Assembly: GCA_002709235.1 (NCBI GenBank)
Contig: PAQI01000024.1
Coordinates: 145,581 to 209,580, forward strand
From: Hirschia sp.
Lineage (GTDB): Bacteria; Pseudomonadota; Alphaproteobacteria; Caulobacterales; Hyphomonadaceae
Length of the DNA: 64,000 nt
Reading direction: 5' to 3'
The notes under the pieces are model-generated. The model saw only the letters and a list, made by a program, of their open reading frames with translations. It did no database searches and was not told where the DNA came from. Both the position numbers and the translations under genes were made by a program. How positions within the stretch are numbered: the stretch's first letter is position 1; each line of letters opens with the position of its first letter. Shown here piece by piece: positions 54,552-63,621 of the stretch.

Positions 54552-55696
54552 GAGGTCTTCGAATTGCCTTTCAACAGGTCTTCGGACGGAAACAATCGGG
54601 AAAGCAATGAGTGTTCTGGAATAATCGCCAGCACAATACGCCGGGCCGTACCCCAGCCAGCGCCCAACAGGACCACACTCACGCCGACGATCAGCAATGG
54701 CCACATCGCAAGTTCAAATCCGGACAGGCCCGATTGGCGCGCCAATGAGAATACAACCAGGGTAAACGTCACCAATCCGGAGAAAATCAGGGCGCGGCGG
54801 TTCAGTGCCAGCGATAACAATCCCACCGCAAGCAATGCCAGCAGCATCACGACAGCAGATGATGATGAACTTTCAATCGAGGGGCCGATGATCATGAATC
54901 GCAAGCCGAGCATGATCTGTGGTGCCGCCGCCAGATGCAGCCAGAAAGCATTATCGGACTGCCGCGTCGCACGAGTCGGGTCAAAGGCATCAAAGGTCAT
55001 TGCAGCTACAAGGGTTGCAAGGCCTGCAGCGAGCATGGCTCCGCCGCCCAGAGTTTCCAGCCCGGCCACATCCGCAAGAAAAGTATAGAACGCCATCGCC
55101 CCTATGACCGCGAGAAGGAACAAGGAGAACGGTAGTCGAAACCGAAAATAAAATGCCAGCGCACAAAGCGCCGCACCCAGTTGAGCCCAATATGCACCGG
55201 AAATGGCCTGTGCACGGAATAATTTGAAGATTTCCCGTTCTGCGCCGTCACCATTTGCCGCGGCACGAAAGAACTCATTCTTGATGTCACCCAGGCCCAT
55301 CTTGATAAGCAGGGCACCAAACGCGAGGCCGCCAAAAAAGCAGAACACTGTCGCCAGGGCCATGGTCGGAAGGGACAATCTGCGCTTGCGTCCGAAATAT
55401 TCGGCCAGCGCCCATGCCACACCCGCAACAACCGTCCCCACAAGGACCGGTATAAGCGCGTAATCCGGCGTCCCCATGAAAATGACCAGAGCCGCGATGA
55501 AGACGCCCGTCATCAGGATCATCAGACCTAATGTCAGGAAAATGTCGTTGAAAGATGAGAGGAATTTCAGGTTTTCGGGGTCTTGCCCGCCAAGGGGGTC
55601 CCCTCCCCGCGCCAGGTAATGGCGAAGCTGCTCAGCCTGATCTGCAGAGACCACACCGTCTTTTATCGCCTGTTCCAATGCCTCTCGCTCGGACAT
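54548..55696 (-). CDS. DUF2157-like polytopic membrane protein between hslV and hslU
   Basis: A 382-residue protein with a soluble N-terminal helix pair (about 1-50, [18 protein letters not shown]) of the DUF2157 type and about eleven membrane segments. The sequence is rich in Leu/Ala/Gly. Function is unknown. Its start is three bases after the hslV stop, and its 3' end overlaps hslU by 4 bases. It is therefore co-translated with HslVU, an unusual operon order. Confidence 0.8.
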   Translation of the reverse strand: MSEREALEQAIKDGVVSADQAEQLRHYLARGGDPLGGQDPENLKFLSSFNDIFLTLGLMILMTGVFIAALVIFMGTPDYALIPVLVGTVVAGVAWALAEYFGRKRRLSLPTMALATVFCFFGGLAFGALLIKMGLGDIKNEFFRAAANGDGAEREIFKLFRAQAISGAYWAQLGAALCALAFYFRFRLPFSLFLLAVIGAMAFYTFLADVAGLETLGGGAMLAAGLATLVAAMTFDAFDPTRATRQSDNAFWLHLAAAPQIMLGLRFMIIGPSIESSSSSAVVMLLALLAVGLLSLALNRRALIFSGLVTFTLVVFSLARQSGLSGFELAMWPLLIVGVSVVLLGAGWGTARRIVLAIIPEHSLLSRLFPSEDLLKGNSKTS

Positions 55697-55699
55697 GGC

Positions 55700-56257
55700 C
55701 TAAAGCTCCAGCATCTCAAGCGTGGTATTCTCATTTGTGTAGACGCAGACATCAGCTGCAATCTTCATCGCTTTCCGGGCAAGGATTTCAGCATCATCTT
55801 CATAATCGAACAGGGCCCGACCCGCCGAGAGCGCAAAATTGCCACCTGATCCGATTGCCACCACATCATGTTCGGGCTCCAGAACATCGCCTGAACCGGT
55901 CAGAACCAGCGTCACATGCTTGTCCGCAACGATAAGCAATGCTTCCAGCTTTTGAAGATATTTGTCCGTGCGCCAATCTTTCGCCAATTCGACCGCGGCG
56001 CGTTGCAATTGCCCCGGAAATCGTTCCAGCTTCAGCTCAAGCCGCTCAAACAGTGTGAATGCGTCCGCAGTTGCACCGGCAAATCCCGCGATGATTTGTC
56101 CACCCTCGCCTATTCGACGCACCTTGCGGGCATTGCCCTTCATGACTGTGTTGCCCATCGAAACCTGACCATCACCAATGACGACAAGTTTGCCGGGCTT
56201 TCGGACAGCCAGAATGGTTGTGCCGTGCCAGTTCTGAGTAAAGCTGTCAGTCGCCAT
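55700..56257 (-). CDS. hslV: HslV protease subunit
   Basis: A 185-residue proteasome-like peptidase. WHGTTILAV contains the catalytic N-terminal threonine (exposed after processing), and [12 protein letters not shown] follows. The protein forms a dodecamer capped by HslU. GGGAGA precedes the ATG. The leader before the Thr (12 residues) is longer than in E. coli, consistent with an alphaproteobacterial HslV pro-sequence. Confidence 0.96.
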   Translation of the reverse strand: MATDSFTQNWHGTTILAVRKPGKLVVIGDGQVSMGNTVMKGNARKVRRIGEGGQIIAGFAGATADAFTLFERLELKLERFPGQLQRAAVELAKDWRTDKYLQKLEALLIVADKHVTLVLTGSGDVLEPEHDVVAIGSGGNFALSAGRALFDYEDDAEILARKAMKIAADVCVYTNENTTLEMLEL

Positions 56258-56329
56258 ACCGGATCTCCCGCAATTTGCTCCACCATTAGGTGGACTGCCC
56301 GAAGCGGCGGATCAAGTGCACAATGTCGT

Positions 56330-58441
56330 TCAGGCTGCGCCAGTTAGCCGTGCAGAGCCCGAAGTTGCCTTCCAGTGACGCAGAAAAGCCCGGAACTCAT
56401 GGCCCGGCAAAGGCGGTGAGAAATAATAGCCTTGACCGATCGTGCAATCGCGCCGTTTCAGGAATTTGTACTGCTCTTCGGTTTCAACTCCCTCGGCGAC
56501 GGTCTCCTGCCCGAGCGCTTCCGCCATCGCCAGAATCATCTCGATAATGGCAGGCGCATGCGGATCTTCATTGAGCGCTCGTACGAATTGCTGATCGATC
56601 TTGAAGACATCAAAGGGTAATCGGGTGACTGTTGTGAAGTTGGAATGACCGGTTCCAAAATCATCTATGGCAAGCCGCACTCCCCTCGCCCGCAGGGGTC
56701 GCATGACGCGGGCCACCTTGTCTGGATCTTCCACCGCGACACTTTCGGTGATTTCCAGTTCGAGACGGTCCGGTGACAAACCACTTTCATCCAGGGCTTC
56801 ATAAATGGCCGGGATGAATTCCGGATCTTCAAACTGATGAGGCGAGACATTCACGGCAATGCGCACATCCTGATTATCACCATGCCATCGCGCCGCTTCC
56901 ATACATGCATCGCGAAGGACTGCGATCCCGATCTTGGAGATCAGACCCAATTCCTCGGCAATCGGGATGAACCGACCAGGTGAAACCGCTGACCCATCCG
57001 CACGGCGCCATCGCGCCAGTGCTTCAGCACCCACAACCTTGTTCGATTCAAATTCGACCTTGGGCTGGAACACAGCAATGAATTCGCCGTTTTCTACACC
57101 GCGGCGAATTTCATCTTCCATGCGAACGCGTGAATTGGCTTCTTCGGCCATGGACCGATTATAGAAGAACGGCTTCGTCATACGATCGAACTTGGATCGC
57201 TCAAGTGCCATTTCTGCCTGTTTCAGCAAATCAAAGCCGCTGAGCGCATCTCTGGGTGCGATCGCTGCGGCTGTTGAGACTGAAATCTCGATCTTCCTGC
57301 CATCAATTTCAAAAGGTTTCAAAAATCCACCGACGACAGAACTGATCATTTCGGTGGCCAGGCTTTCATCAGCCATCGGAATTAGCATGGCAAACTGGTC
57401 GCCATTCAACCGACCAAGCTGACAGGGTGCAGTCCCGTACAGGTCCGGGCGAACTGAACGATCCGCAATCTCGACCTGATCGCGCAATCGGCGGCCTATC
57501 AATGCGAGAACCTCATCCGCCCGCTTCACACCGATCTGATCATTGAGGCGCCGAAACCGGTTGATATCGATCAAACCAAGTACAACGGATCTATCACCGT
57601 ATATCTTGATCTTGTCGTCGATCAGATTCATGAAATTGATTCGGTTCATGAGGCCTGTTGCAGGATCGGTTACAGCCGCTCGCTGATGCGTAAAGATCGC
57701 GGCTTCATATTGGCCAACCAGAGACATCATGCTTTCGGACAGTTTCGGGTCTATCTCCGAAAGATCATCAAGAACGGTATCAGCACTACCAGGCTTGATC
57801 TGCTTGATTGCTGCGGTTGCAAGATCGATGAACGATTTGGAGCGTCGGGACAATGAATAAACAAGCAACGCAGCGAACAGGGCACAGAACAATGCCAGCA
57901 AGGCAGATTTCCACATGCCCGATTTTATATGCGCCACACCATAACTGAAGGTCGTTCGAACCAGTATTGTTCCTTGTTGCTCACCTCCCTGATCCATCGG
58001 AAGCGCCAGATATATTCGACCGTCACGACTGAATGAACCCGTAGAGGCGTGGATCAAGCGCTGCACATCCGCATCATTTTCAAATGCACCAGGCACTCCG
58101 GCGGAAACCCAGACATCCCCTGTCGGTCCGAAAATCCTTATGCTGTCAATATCTGTATCCTTGAGGAATATGCGCGCAATGCGATCAAGTTCAGCAAAGT
58201 CAGAGCCGGACTCCGGCGTCTGAAAAAGATCGGACATGATCCGGGCATCACGGTTCAGATTGAGCTGTCCGGATATTGCATCATGGCCGGAATGATCGGC
58301 TTCACGCTCCAATGCCACGACAGTCGCAGTCGCCAGCACAATCAGTGCAGCACCTGCCGCATGTTTGGCAGGTCGACTGATTCTGGATAAAAGGGCTTTA
58401 CCCTTGATCTTCTTAATCCCAAAATCTGCGTTTTCAGGCAT
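56330..58441 (-). CDS. Membrane GGDEF-EAL protein, probable c-di-GMP phosphodiesterase
   Basis: A 703-residue protein with two membrane segments (about 23-45 and 180-200) bounding a periplasmic sensor region, a GGDEF domain (about 255-425) and an EAL domain (about 440-690). The GGDEF motif is degenerate (NGDQF; catalytic Glu replaced by Gln), so it should not make c-di-GMP. The EAL domain keeps EALARW, VNVSPHQF, ELEITES and DDFGTGHSN, so it should hydrolyse c-di-GMP. The GGDEF part may bind GTP to regulate. It precedes hslV on the minus strand. Confidence 0.9.
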   Translation of the reverse strand: MPENADFGIKKIKGKALLSRISRPAKHAAGAALIVLATATVVALEREADHSGHDAISGQLNLNRDARIMSDLFQTPESGSDFAELDRIARIFLKDTDIDSIRIFGPTGDVWVSAGVPGAFENDADVQRLIHASTGSFSRDGRIYLALPMDQGGEQQGTILVRTTFSYGVAHIKSGMWKSALLALFCALFAALLVYSLSRRSKSFIDLATAAIKQIKPGSADTVLDDLSEIDPKLSESMMSLVGQYEAAIFTHQRAAVTDPATGLMNRINFMNLIDDKIKIYGDRSVVLGLIDINRFRRLNDQIGVKRADEVLALIGRRLRDQVEIADRSVRPDLYGTAPCQLGRLNGDQFAMLIPMADESLATEMISSVVGGFLKPFEIDGRKIEISVSTAAAIAPRDALSGFDLLKQAEMALERSKFDRMTKPFFYNRSMAEEANSRVRMEDEIRRGVENGEFIAVFQPKVEFESNKVVGAEALARWRRADGSAVSPGRFIPIAEELGLISKIGIAVLRDACMEAARWHGDNQDVRIAVNVSPHQFEDPEFIPAIYEALDESGLSPDRLELEITESVAVEDPDKVARVMRPLRARGVRLAIDDFGTGHSNFTTVTRLPFDVFKIDQQFVRALNEDPHAPAIIEMILAMAEALGQETVAEGVETEEQYKFLKRRDCTIGQGYYFSPPLPGHEFRAFLRHWKATSGSARLTGAA

Positions 58442-58550
58442 CGCACGGTCCGGTCTTAGAAAGGAGTTAAGCCTTGCCCTTTACTCCAGAGCATCGTTTA
58501 GACTTCATTTCTTTCACTCAGACCGTAAAAGAGTGAACAGGAAGTAACCA

Positions 58551-58562
58551 CTCCTTAAGGAG
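58551..58562 (+). promoter_or_regulatory. Palindrome overlapping hisB ribosome binding site
   Basis: CTCCTTAAGGAG is a perfect 12-base palindrome containing the AAGGAG upstream of hisB. The distance to the ATG is 14 bases, longer than usual. The element could mask ribosome entry in the mRNA or be an operator; both are speculative. Confidence 0.3.
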
Positions 58563-58576
58563 ACCTTGGAAACAGC

Positions 58577-59188
58577 ATGGCCAAATCTGCCCGTTCAGCT
58601 GAAAAATCCCGTGAGACCAAAGAGACGCAGATCAAGGTGCGTGTCGATGTCGATGGTGTCGGCGCTTCGAATATATCAACCGGTATCGGTTTTTTCGACC
58701 ACATGCTCGAAAGCCTCGCCAAGCATTCCTCCATCGATATGGACATTGAATGCAAAGGCGATCTGCACATCGATTTTCACCATACAATGGAAGATGTCGG
58801 TATCGTCCTGGGGGTTGCAATCAGGGAAGCGCTGACCGGCAAGAGCGGTGGATTTTCCGGGATCCAGCGATTCGGGCATGCATATATTCCGATGGATGAA
58901 ACGCTGGCCCGCGCCACAATGGATCTTTGCAATCGCCCCTATCTGATCTGGCGCGTGGATTTCACACGAGACAAGGTGGGCGATGTCGATACAGAGCTCT
59001 TCAAGGAATTCTTCCATGCCTTCGCGATGAATTCCGGTACATGCCTGCATGTTGAATGCCTGTATGGCGTCAACAGTCACCATATCGCCGAAGCCTGTTT
59101 CAAGGCCCTCGCACGAGCATTGCGAATGGCTGTGTCACCGGACGAACGCCTCAAGGGTCAGGCTGCATCGACCAAGGGCGCACTCTGA
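58577..59188 (+). CDS. hisB: Imidazoleglycerol-phosphate dehydratase
   Basis: A 203-residue mono-functional HisB. GIGFFDHMLE, HIDFHHTMEDVGI (metal histidines) and SGGFSGIQRFGHA are visible, with the second repeat HHIAEACFKALA. It dehydrates imidazole-glycerol phosphate in histidine synthesis. It is the first of a plus-strand his cluster followed by hisH with 31 bases. Confidence 0.96.
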   Translation: MAKSARSAEKSRETKETQIKVRVDVDGVGASNISTGIGFFDHMLESLAKHSSIDMDIECKGDLHIDFHHTMEDVGIVLGVAIREALTGKSGGFSGIQRFGHAYIPMDETLARATMDLCNRPYLIWRVDFTRDKVGDVDTELFKEFFHAFAMNSGTCLHVECLYGVNSHHIAEACFKALARALRMAVSPDERLKGQAASTKGAL

Positions 59189-59219
59189 ACATAACCTCAA
59201 ACACGATTGGAGTGTGATT

Positions 59220-59864
59220 GTGGTGACCACTATAGCGCTGATCGATTATGGCGCTGGCAATGTCAGGTCAGCCTCACGTGCCCTCGCCCGCTCGGCCGAG
59301 TTGATCGAACTTGATGCAAAGATCCTGATGACTGCCGACCCGGAAGACATCCTCGGCGCGGACCGCATCGTCTTGCCCGGCGTTGGGCATTATGCCGATT
59401 GCATGGCGGGACTTCAGTCTCGCCCCGGCGTCATTGATGCATTGACAGAAGCCGTCAGACACAATGGCCGTCCCTTTCTTGGCATCTGTGTGGGTATGCA
59501 ATTGCTCGCCAGTCTGGGTCTGGAGGATGGCGAAACAGATGGTTTGGGCTGGATTCCAGGCGTTGTTGATCGTCTTGAGCCGTGGGACAGCGAACTGGCC
59601 ATTCCTCACATGGGCTGGAACGAAATCTTTCCACGCTCACATGCTGTACTCGCGGATCTGGGCGATAATCCCCATGTCTATTTCACACACAGCTATGCAA
59701 TGTCCTGCGAAGATGAGAATCACATCGCCGCCACCTTCGACTATGGTGGGTCATTCGTTGCCGCTGTCATGCGCGACAATATGTTCGGTACACAGTTCCA
59801 CCCGGAAAAAAGCCAGAAAACCGGCCAGAAAATCCTGTCAAACTTCCTGAAATGGAATCCCTAG
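59220..59864 (+). CDS. hisH: Imidazole glycerol phosphate synthase glutaminase subunit
   Basis: A 214-residue class-I glutamine amidotransferase: ALIDYGAGNVRS start, nucleophile Cys in GICVGMQLL, and His-Glu in FHPEKSQK. Provides ammonia to HisF. The start is a GTG with GGAG seven bases before it; GTG at 59223 is equally readable. In-frame sequence further upstream lies inside hisB and is not used. Confidence 0.95.
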   Translation: MVTTIALIDYGAGNVRSASRALARSAELIELDAKILMTADPEDILGADRIVLPGVGHYADCMAGLQSRPGVIDALTEAVRHNGRPFLGICVGMQLLASLGLEDGETDGLGWIPGVVDRLEPWDSELAIPHMGWNEIFPRSHAVLADLGDNPHVYFTHSYAMSCEDENHIAATFDYGGSFVAAVMRDNMFGTQFHPEKSQKTGQKILSNFLKWNP

Positions 59865-59900
59865 ATTGCCCTTCCCTCGCCTTTGATCTAGACGAGCCGA

Positions 59901-60629
59901 ATGGAACTTTACCCCGCTATAGACCTCAAGGACGGTGCCTGTGTTCGCCTGATCAAAGGTGACATGAACCAGGCCACCACCTTCAACAATGATCCTGCCG
60001 ATCAGGCCGCGCAATTTGCCAGGATGGGCTTTGGCAATCTGCATGTCGTAGACCTTAATGGTGCCTTTGCTGGCCAGTCCGCGAATACGGGAGCCGTCAA
60101 GGCAATATTGTCCGCAACGAACGCTCCTGTGCAATTGGGTGGTGGCATTCGGGACATGGCAGGCGTGGAAAACTGGCTGAATGCCGGCATTTCTCGCGTG
60201 ATCCTTGGTACTGCTGCCGTGCGTGATCCAGACTTTGTGAAAACAGCAGCACGCACTTTTCCCGGTCAGGTCGCTGTTGGCATTGATGCCATTGGTGGCC
60301 ATGTCGCCGTCGAAGGCTGGGCTGAAGCCACAGACCTGCCCGTGGTCGATCTGGCCCGGAAATTCGAGGATTGCGGTGTGGCTGCAATCATCTTCACCGA
60401 TATCGGCCGGGATGGCATGAAGACCGGCGTCAATGTCATGGCAACAGGACAGCTTGCAGATAGTGTTGCCATCCCGATCATTGCTTCGGGCGGTGTGAAG
60501 GATGTCGAGGATATTCGCCATCTCATGGCTTATCCTGGCGCAAGGATCCACGGCAGCATATTGGGCCGTGCTCTTTACGATGGCGATATTGATCCCGCCA
60601 CCGCCATTGAGCTTGCGGCCGGGCACTGA
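59901..60629 (+). CDS. hisA: HisA isomerase (ProFAR isomerase)
   Basis: A 242-residue TIM barrel: [18 protein letters not shown] with catalytic Asp8, ending with [12 protein letters not shown] and [11 protein letters not shown]. It converts ProFAR to PRFAR. It is followed by a terminator-like hairpin and then a lipoprotein gene rather than hisF. Confidence 0.96.
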   Translation: MELYPAIDLKDGACVRLIKGDMNQATTFNNDPADQAAQFARMGFGNLHVVDLNGAFAGQSANTGAVKAILSATNAPVQLGGGIRDMAGVENWLNAGISRVILGTAAVRDPDFVKTAARTFPGQVAVGIDAIGGHVAVEGWAEATDLPVVDLARKFEDCGVAAIIFTDIGRDGMKTGVNVMATGQLADSVAIPIIASGGVKDVEDIRHLMAYPGARIHGSILGRALYDGDIDPATAIELAAGH

Positions 60630-60640
60630 CCACCCTCTCC

Positions 60641-60667
60641 TTCCGAACCCACCTTCGGAACCTTTTT
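60641..60667 (+). terminator. Terminator-like hairpin after hisA
   Basis: TTCCGAA (60641-60647) pairs perfectly with TTCGGAA (60654-60660), loop CCCACC, followed by CCTTTTT. The stem is only 7 bases and AT-containing, so termination may be partial. It would allow separate control of hisBHA and hisFE. Confidence 0.6.
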
Positions 60668-60718
60668 GCCTTCAGTTTGGTTTAACCATGAAACCACCAT
60701 GGCTGGGAGGCTATACCA

Positions 60719-61447
60719 ATGACGCGCGCTCTACTTGCTGCACCCATGACATTACTCCTGCTCGCTGCCTGTGACGTAAATGGATCAACGGGTCAGGAAA
60801 CCGCAGTCTCTGAAGCCTGCCTGGATGCCATCACCGACGCATCCATCGGCTTTTGGGAAGGTGGCGGTGCTTCGCGAAACCCCCAAACTGGCGAGAATTC
60901 AGCCCGTACGACACGCTATGCGGTCGAACGCTCCAATGATGGTGCACTCGTGAGGCGAGACCTGCTGAATCCTGATGATGTTCGAACGATTGCGCGCGAT
61001 GGAGCTGTCATCAGCTACATCAAGGGCGATCCCAGCAATCTGGCGACCAGTGGCTTGAAAACATCAAAGATTGTTGCTTGTTTAGGGCCGGATTCCGACG
61101 GATCGCTGAGTTGGGCAGAACTGCGTCAGGAAGGCAAGGGAGATTCAGTCTACCAGGTTCTGGAAGCTATTGAAATGAAACAGAATTCTCAATGGAGGGT
61201 CCAATATCTTGGTTCCAGCCGGTCTGCAGACACCCAAAATATCATCGGATCATTTGCCTATCAGCGTATCGACAAGAAGCAGGCCTATAATGGTCTGCAA
61301 AGCCCTCAAGCAAGTGCAGCCCCCGCCCTTCCAGCCAATGCCGCGACACCAGCAAATTTCGATGTAGACCAGCCAATCATTTCGGAAAATTCAGAGACAT
61401 TGATGACGCCGGACGAACAGCTTGATCAAACCGAGCCATCCGAGTAG
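60719..61447 (+). CDS. Lipoprotein of unknown function in the his cluster
   Basis: A 242-residue lipoprotein (lipobox LLAAC, Cys18) with no recognised domain. Residues about 40-190 look globular, with a further Cys pair (SEACLD and IVACLG), and the C-terminal 60 residues are Ala/Pro/Gln-rich and unstructured. It lies between hisA and hisF with 89 and 70 base gaps. A role in histidine synthesis is unlikely for an exported protein. Confidence 0.65.
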   Translation: MTRALLAAPMTLLLLAACDVNGSTGQETAVSEACLDAITDASIGFWEGGGASRNPQTGENSARTTRYAVERSNDGALVRRDLLNPDDVRTIARDGAVISYIKGDPSNLATSGLKTSKIVACLGPDSDGSLSWAELRQEGKGDSVYQVLEAIEMKQNSQWRVQYLGSSRSADTQNIIGSFAYQRIDKKQAYNGLQSPQASAAPALPANAATPANFDVDQPIISENSETLMTPDEQLDQTEPSE

Positions 61448-61517
61448 ATCCAAAATTCAGGTTCGTCTCGGGAATTTGGACTTGTGACGTTCATCGAAAA
61501 ACGCCACAACGCTGGTC

Positions 61518-62279
61518 ATGCTGAAAACACGCATCATTCCATGTCTGGACGTAAAGGATGGGCGCACCGTCAAGGGTGTGAACTTCGTGGACCTGCGCGA
61601 TGCTGGTGACCCGGTTGCGCTTGCCAAGGCCTATGATGAGCAAGGCGCGGATGAACTCTGCTTTCTCGACATCACTGCCAGCCATGAAGGCCGGGCATCC
61701 ATGCTGGATGTCATTGAGCGCACGGCTGACCAGTGCTTCATGCCGGTTACGGTTGGCGGCGGCGTGCGGTCTCCCGATGACATGGTCACCCTGTTAGCTG
61801 CCGGGGCAGACAAATGCGCGATCAATACCGCTGCTGTAACCGATCCCGACCTCGTACGCGCCTGCGCACGCAAGGTTGGTTCACAGGCAGTTGTGATCGC
61901 CATTGATGCCCGTCGCGAAGGTGATGGATGGGGCGTCTATACACATGGTGGCCGCAAGTCTTCTGGACGCAATGCCGTGGAATTTGCAAAACTGGTCGCC
62001 GAGTTGGGCGCAGGTGAGATCCTTCTTACCTCCATGGATCGCGATGGCACCAAGTCGGGTTTCGACATCGCGCTGACAAAGGCCATCACAGATGCTGTTT
62101 CCATCCCTGTCATTGCATCAGGTGGCGCTGGCGGCGTGGATGATTTTGCGCCTGCCATATTGGAAGGCGGTGCCAATGCTGTTCTGGCAGCCTCGATATT
62201 TCACTTTGGCGAAGCCACGATAGCCCAGGCGCGTTCAGCCCTGAATGATGCTGGCGCGCCAGTGCGGCCACTGCCCTGA
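61518..62279 (+). CDS. hisF: Imidazole glycerol phosphate synthase cyclase subunit
   Basis: A 253-residue TIM barrel: [20 protein letters not shown] with catalytic Asp11, [13 protein letters not shown] and the second catalytic Asp in [10 protein letters not shown]. It receives ammonia from HisH to form imidazole-glycerol phosphate and AICAR. Confidence 0.97.
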   Translation: MLKTRIIPCLDVKDGRTVKGVNFVDLRDAGDPVALAKAYDEQGADELCFLDITASHEGRASMLDVIERTADQCFMPVTVGGGVRSPDDMVTLLAAGADKCAINTAAVTDPDLVRACARKVGSQAVVIAIDARREGDGWGVYTHGGRKSSGRNAVEFAKLVAELGAGEILLTSMDRDGTKSGFDIALTKAITDAVSIPVIASGGAGGVDDFAPAILEGGANAVLAASIFHFGEATIAQARSALNDAGAPVRPLP

Positions 62280-62314
62280 CACCTTGTTTCGCCCAGACCT
62301 TCCAAGGAGCGACC

Positions 62315-62671
62315 ATGTCCACCCCCCTGTCATCCATTGATCGTCTATCCGGCGCACTCGCCCATCTTGCAACAACCATTGATGCCCGTGCCAGTGATCC
62401 ACAAACTGACAAGCCATCCTGGACAGCAAAACTGCTGCAGGACGGACCTGTCAAATGCGCGAAAAAGCTGGGTGAAGAAGGTGTGGAAGCAGCGCTTGCC
62501 ATCGCCGCTGGTACACAAGAGGAAGCCGCCTCGGAAGCCGCTGACCTGCTTTACCACCTGTTTGTGGCGCTCAGGTCACGCGGCGTGTCACTGGATGATG
62601 TTGCAAAGGCTCTCGAAGCACGCCAGGGCATTTCCGGTGTCGAGGAAAAGGCCGGTCGCAAGAACACCTAG
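62315..62671 (+). CDS. hisE: Phosphoribosyl-ATP pyrophosphatase
   Basis: A 118-residue all-helical MazG-like enzyme with WTAKLLQDGPVKCAKKLGEE, EAADLLYHLFVALRSRG. It hydrolyses phosphoribosyl-ATP to phosphoribosyl-AMP. GGAG precedes the ATG. Its stop overlaps the convergent parB stop by 4 bases. hisI, hisG and hisD are not in the window. Confidence 0.95.
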   Translation: MSTPLSSIDRLSGALAHLATTIDARASDPQTDKPSWTAKLLQDGPVKCAKKLGEEGVEAALAIAAGTQEEAASEAADLLYHLFVALRSRGVSLDDVAKALEARQGISGVEEKAGRKNT

Positions 62672-63621
62672 ATATTCTTGCGGCCCGAACTTAATCGCCT
62701 GCACAATTCATCAAGTTGTTCGAGCTTGCGGTAGCGAATTCGAAGTTCACCGCCCCGACCATCCTTCTTGCGACGGATCTCGACATCAAGTCCGAGTTTC
62801 TCTGCCAGGTCGATTTCCAGTGCCTTGGTATCCACGTCTTCGTCATCAGGCATCGTCTTGGATTGCCGCATCGCACTTCCAACACCGCTTTCCTGGATAC
62901 GTAGCTGTTGTGCAAACTTTTCGGCCTGGCGCACTGACAGGCCCTTATTCAGCACTTCATCAATAACGATCATCGGATCCGGAGCGGACAAGGCCGCGCG
63001 TGCATGACCTGCTGTCACGCTGTCATCCTGCATCATCAACTGACGGGCATCTTCAGGCAGATTCAATAGGCGCAGTGAGTTTGCGATATAGGAGCGGCTT
63101 TTACCAACCTGCTCGGCCAGTACGTCCTGGGTATGACCAAAGCGTTTGACCAGCGCATAATAGGCTTCTGCTTCTTCAATCGGGTTCAGATTGGCGCGTT
63201 GCACGTTCTCGATAATACCAATCTCGAGAATTTCCAGATCATCCAGCTTGCGAACAACAGCAGGAATGGACTTCAATCCCACGCGCTGAGCTGCACGCCA
63301 ACGACGTTCACCGGCTACAATCTGGTATTGGCCGTCCTTCTCTGGATCCGGTCTGACCAGAATGGCCTGAATGATCCCCTTGGATTTGACCGAGTTGCTG
63401 AGCTCGATGAGATCCTTCTCGTTGAAGACACGGCGCGGTTGTTTAGGGTTTGGCGTAATCGCGTCGATTGGAATCTCGACCGAAGGTCCCAGATTTGCGG
63501 CTTCCTTACCGGCTTCAACGGGTCCAGCAGCAATTGCCTGCTCGCCGATCAGGTCCATGAGACCGCGACCAAGACGTGATGGTTTGGCGGATGTCTCGAC
63601 TATCTTTGGCTGTGTGCTCAC
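62668..63621 (-). CDS. parB: Chromosome partitioning protein ParB
   Basis: About 317 residues. LGRGL near the N-terminus (ParA-stimulating segment), the N-terminal CTPase domain (PNPKQPRRVFNEKDL, GERRWRAAQ), a helix-turn-helix that reads parS (LAEQVGKSRSYIANSLRLL) and a C-terminal dimerisation domain. The start is a GTG overlapping the parA stop as GTGA, indicating coupling. It organises the origin region with ParA and SMC. No complete parS site was seen in the window. Confidence 0.95.
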   Translation of the reverse strand: MSTQPKIVETSAKPSRLGRGLMDLIGEQAIAAGPVEAGKEAANLGPSVEIPIDAITPNPKQPRRVFNEKDLIELSNSVKSKGIIQAILVRPDPEKDGQYQIVAGERRWRAAQRVGLKSIPAVVRKLDDLEILEIGIIENVQRANLNPIEEAEAYYALVKRFGHTQDVLAEQVGKSRSYIANSLRLLNLPEDARQLMMQDDSVTAGHARAALSAPDPMIVIDEVLNKGLSVRQAEKFAQQLRIQESGVGSAMRQSKTMPDDEDVDTKALEIDLAEKLGLDVEIRRKKDGRGGELRIRYRKLEQLDELCRRLSSGRKNI

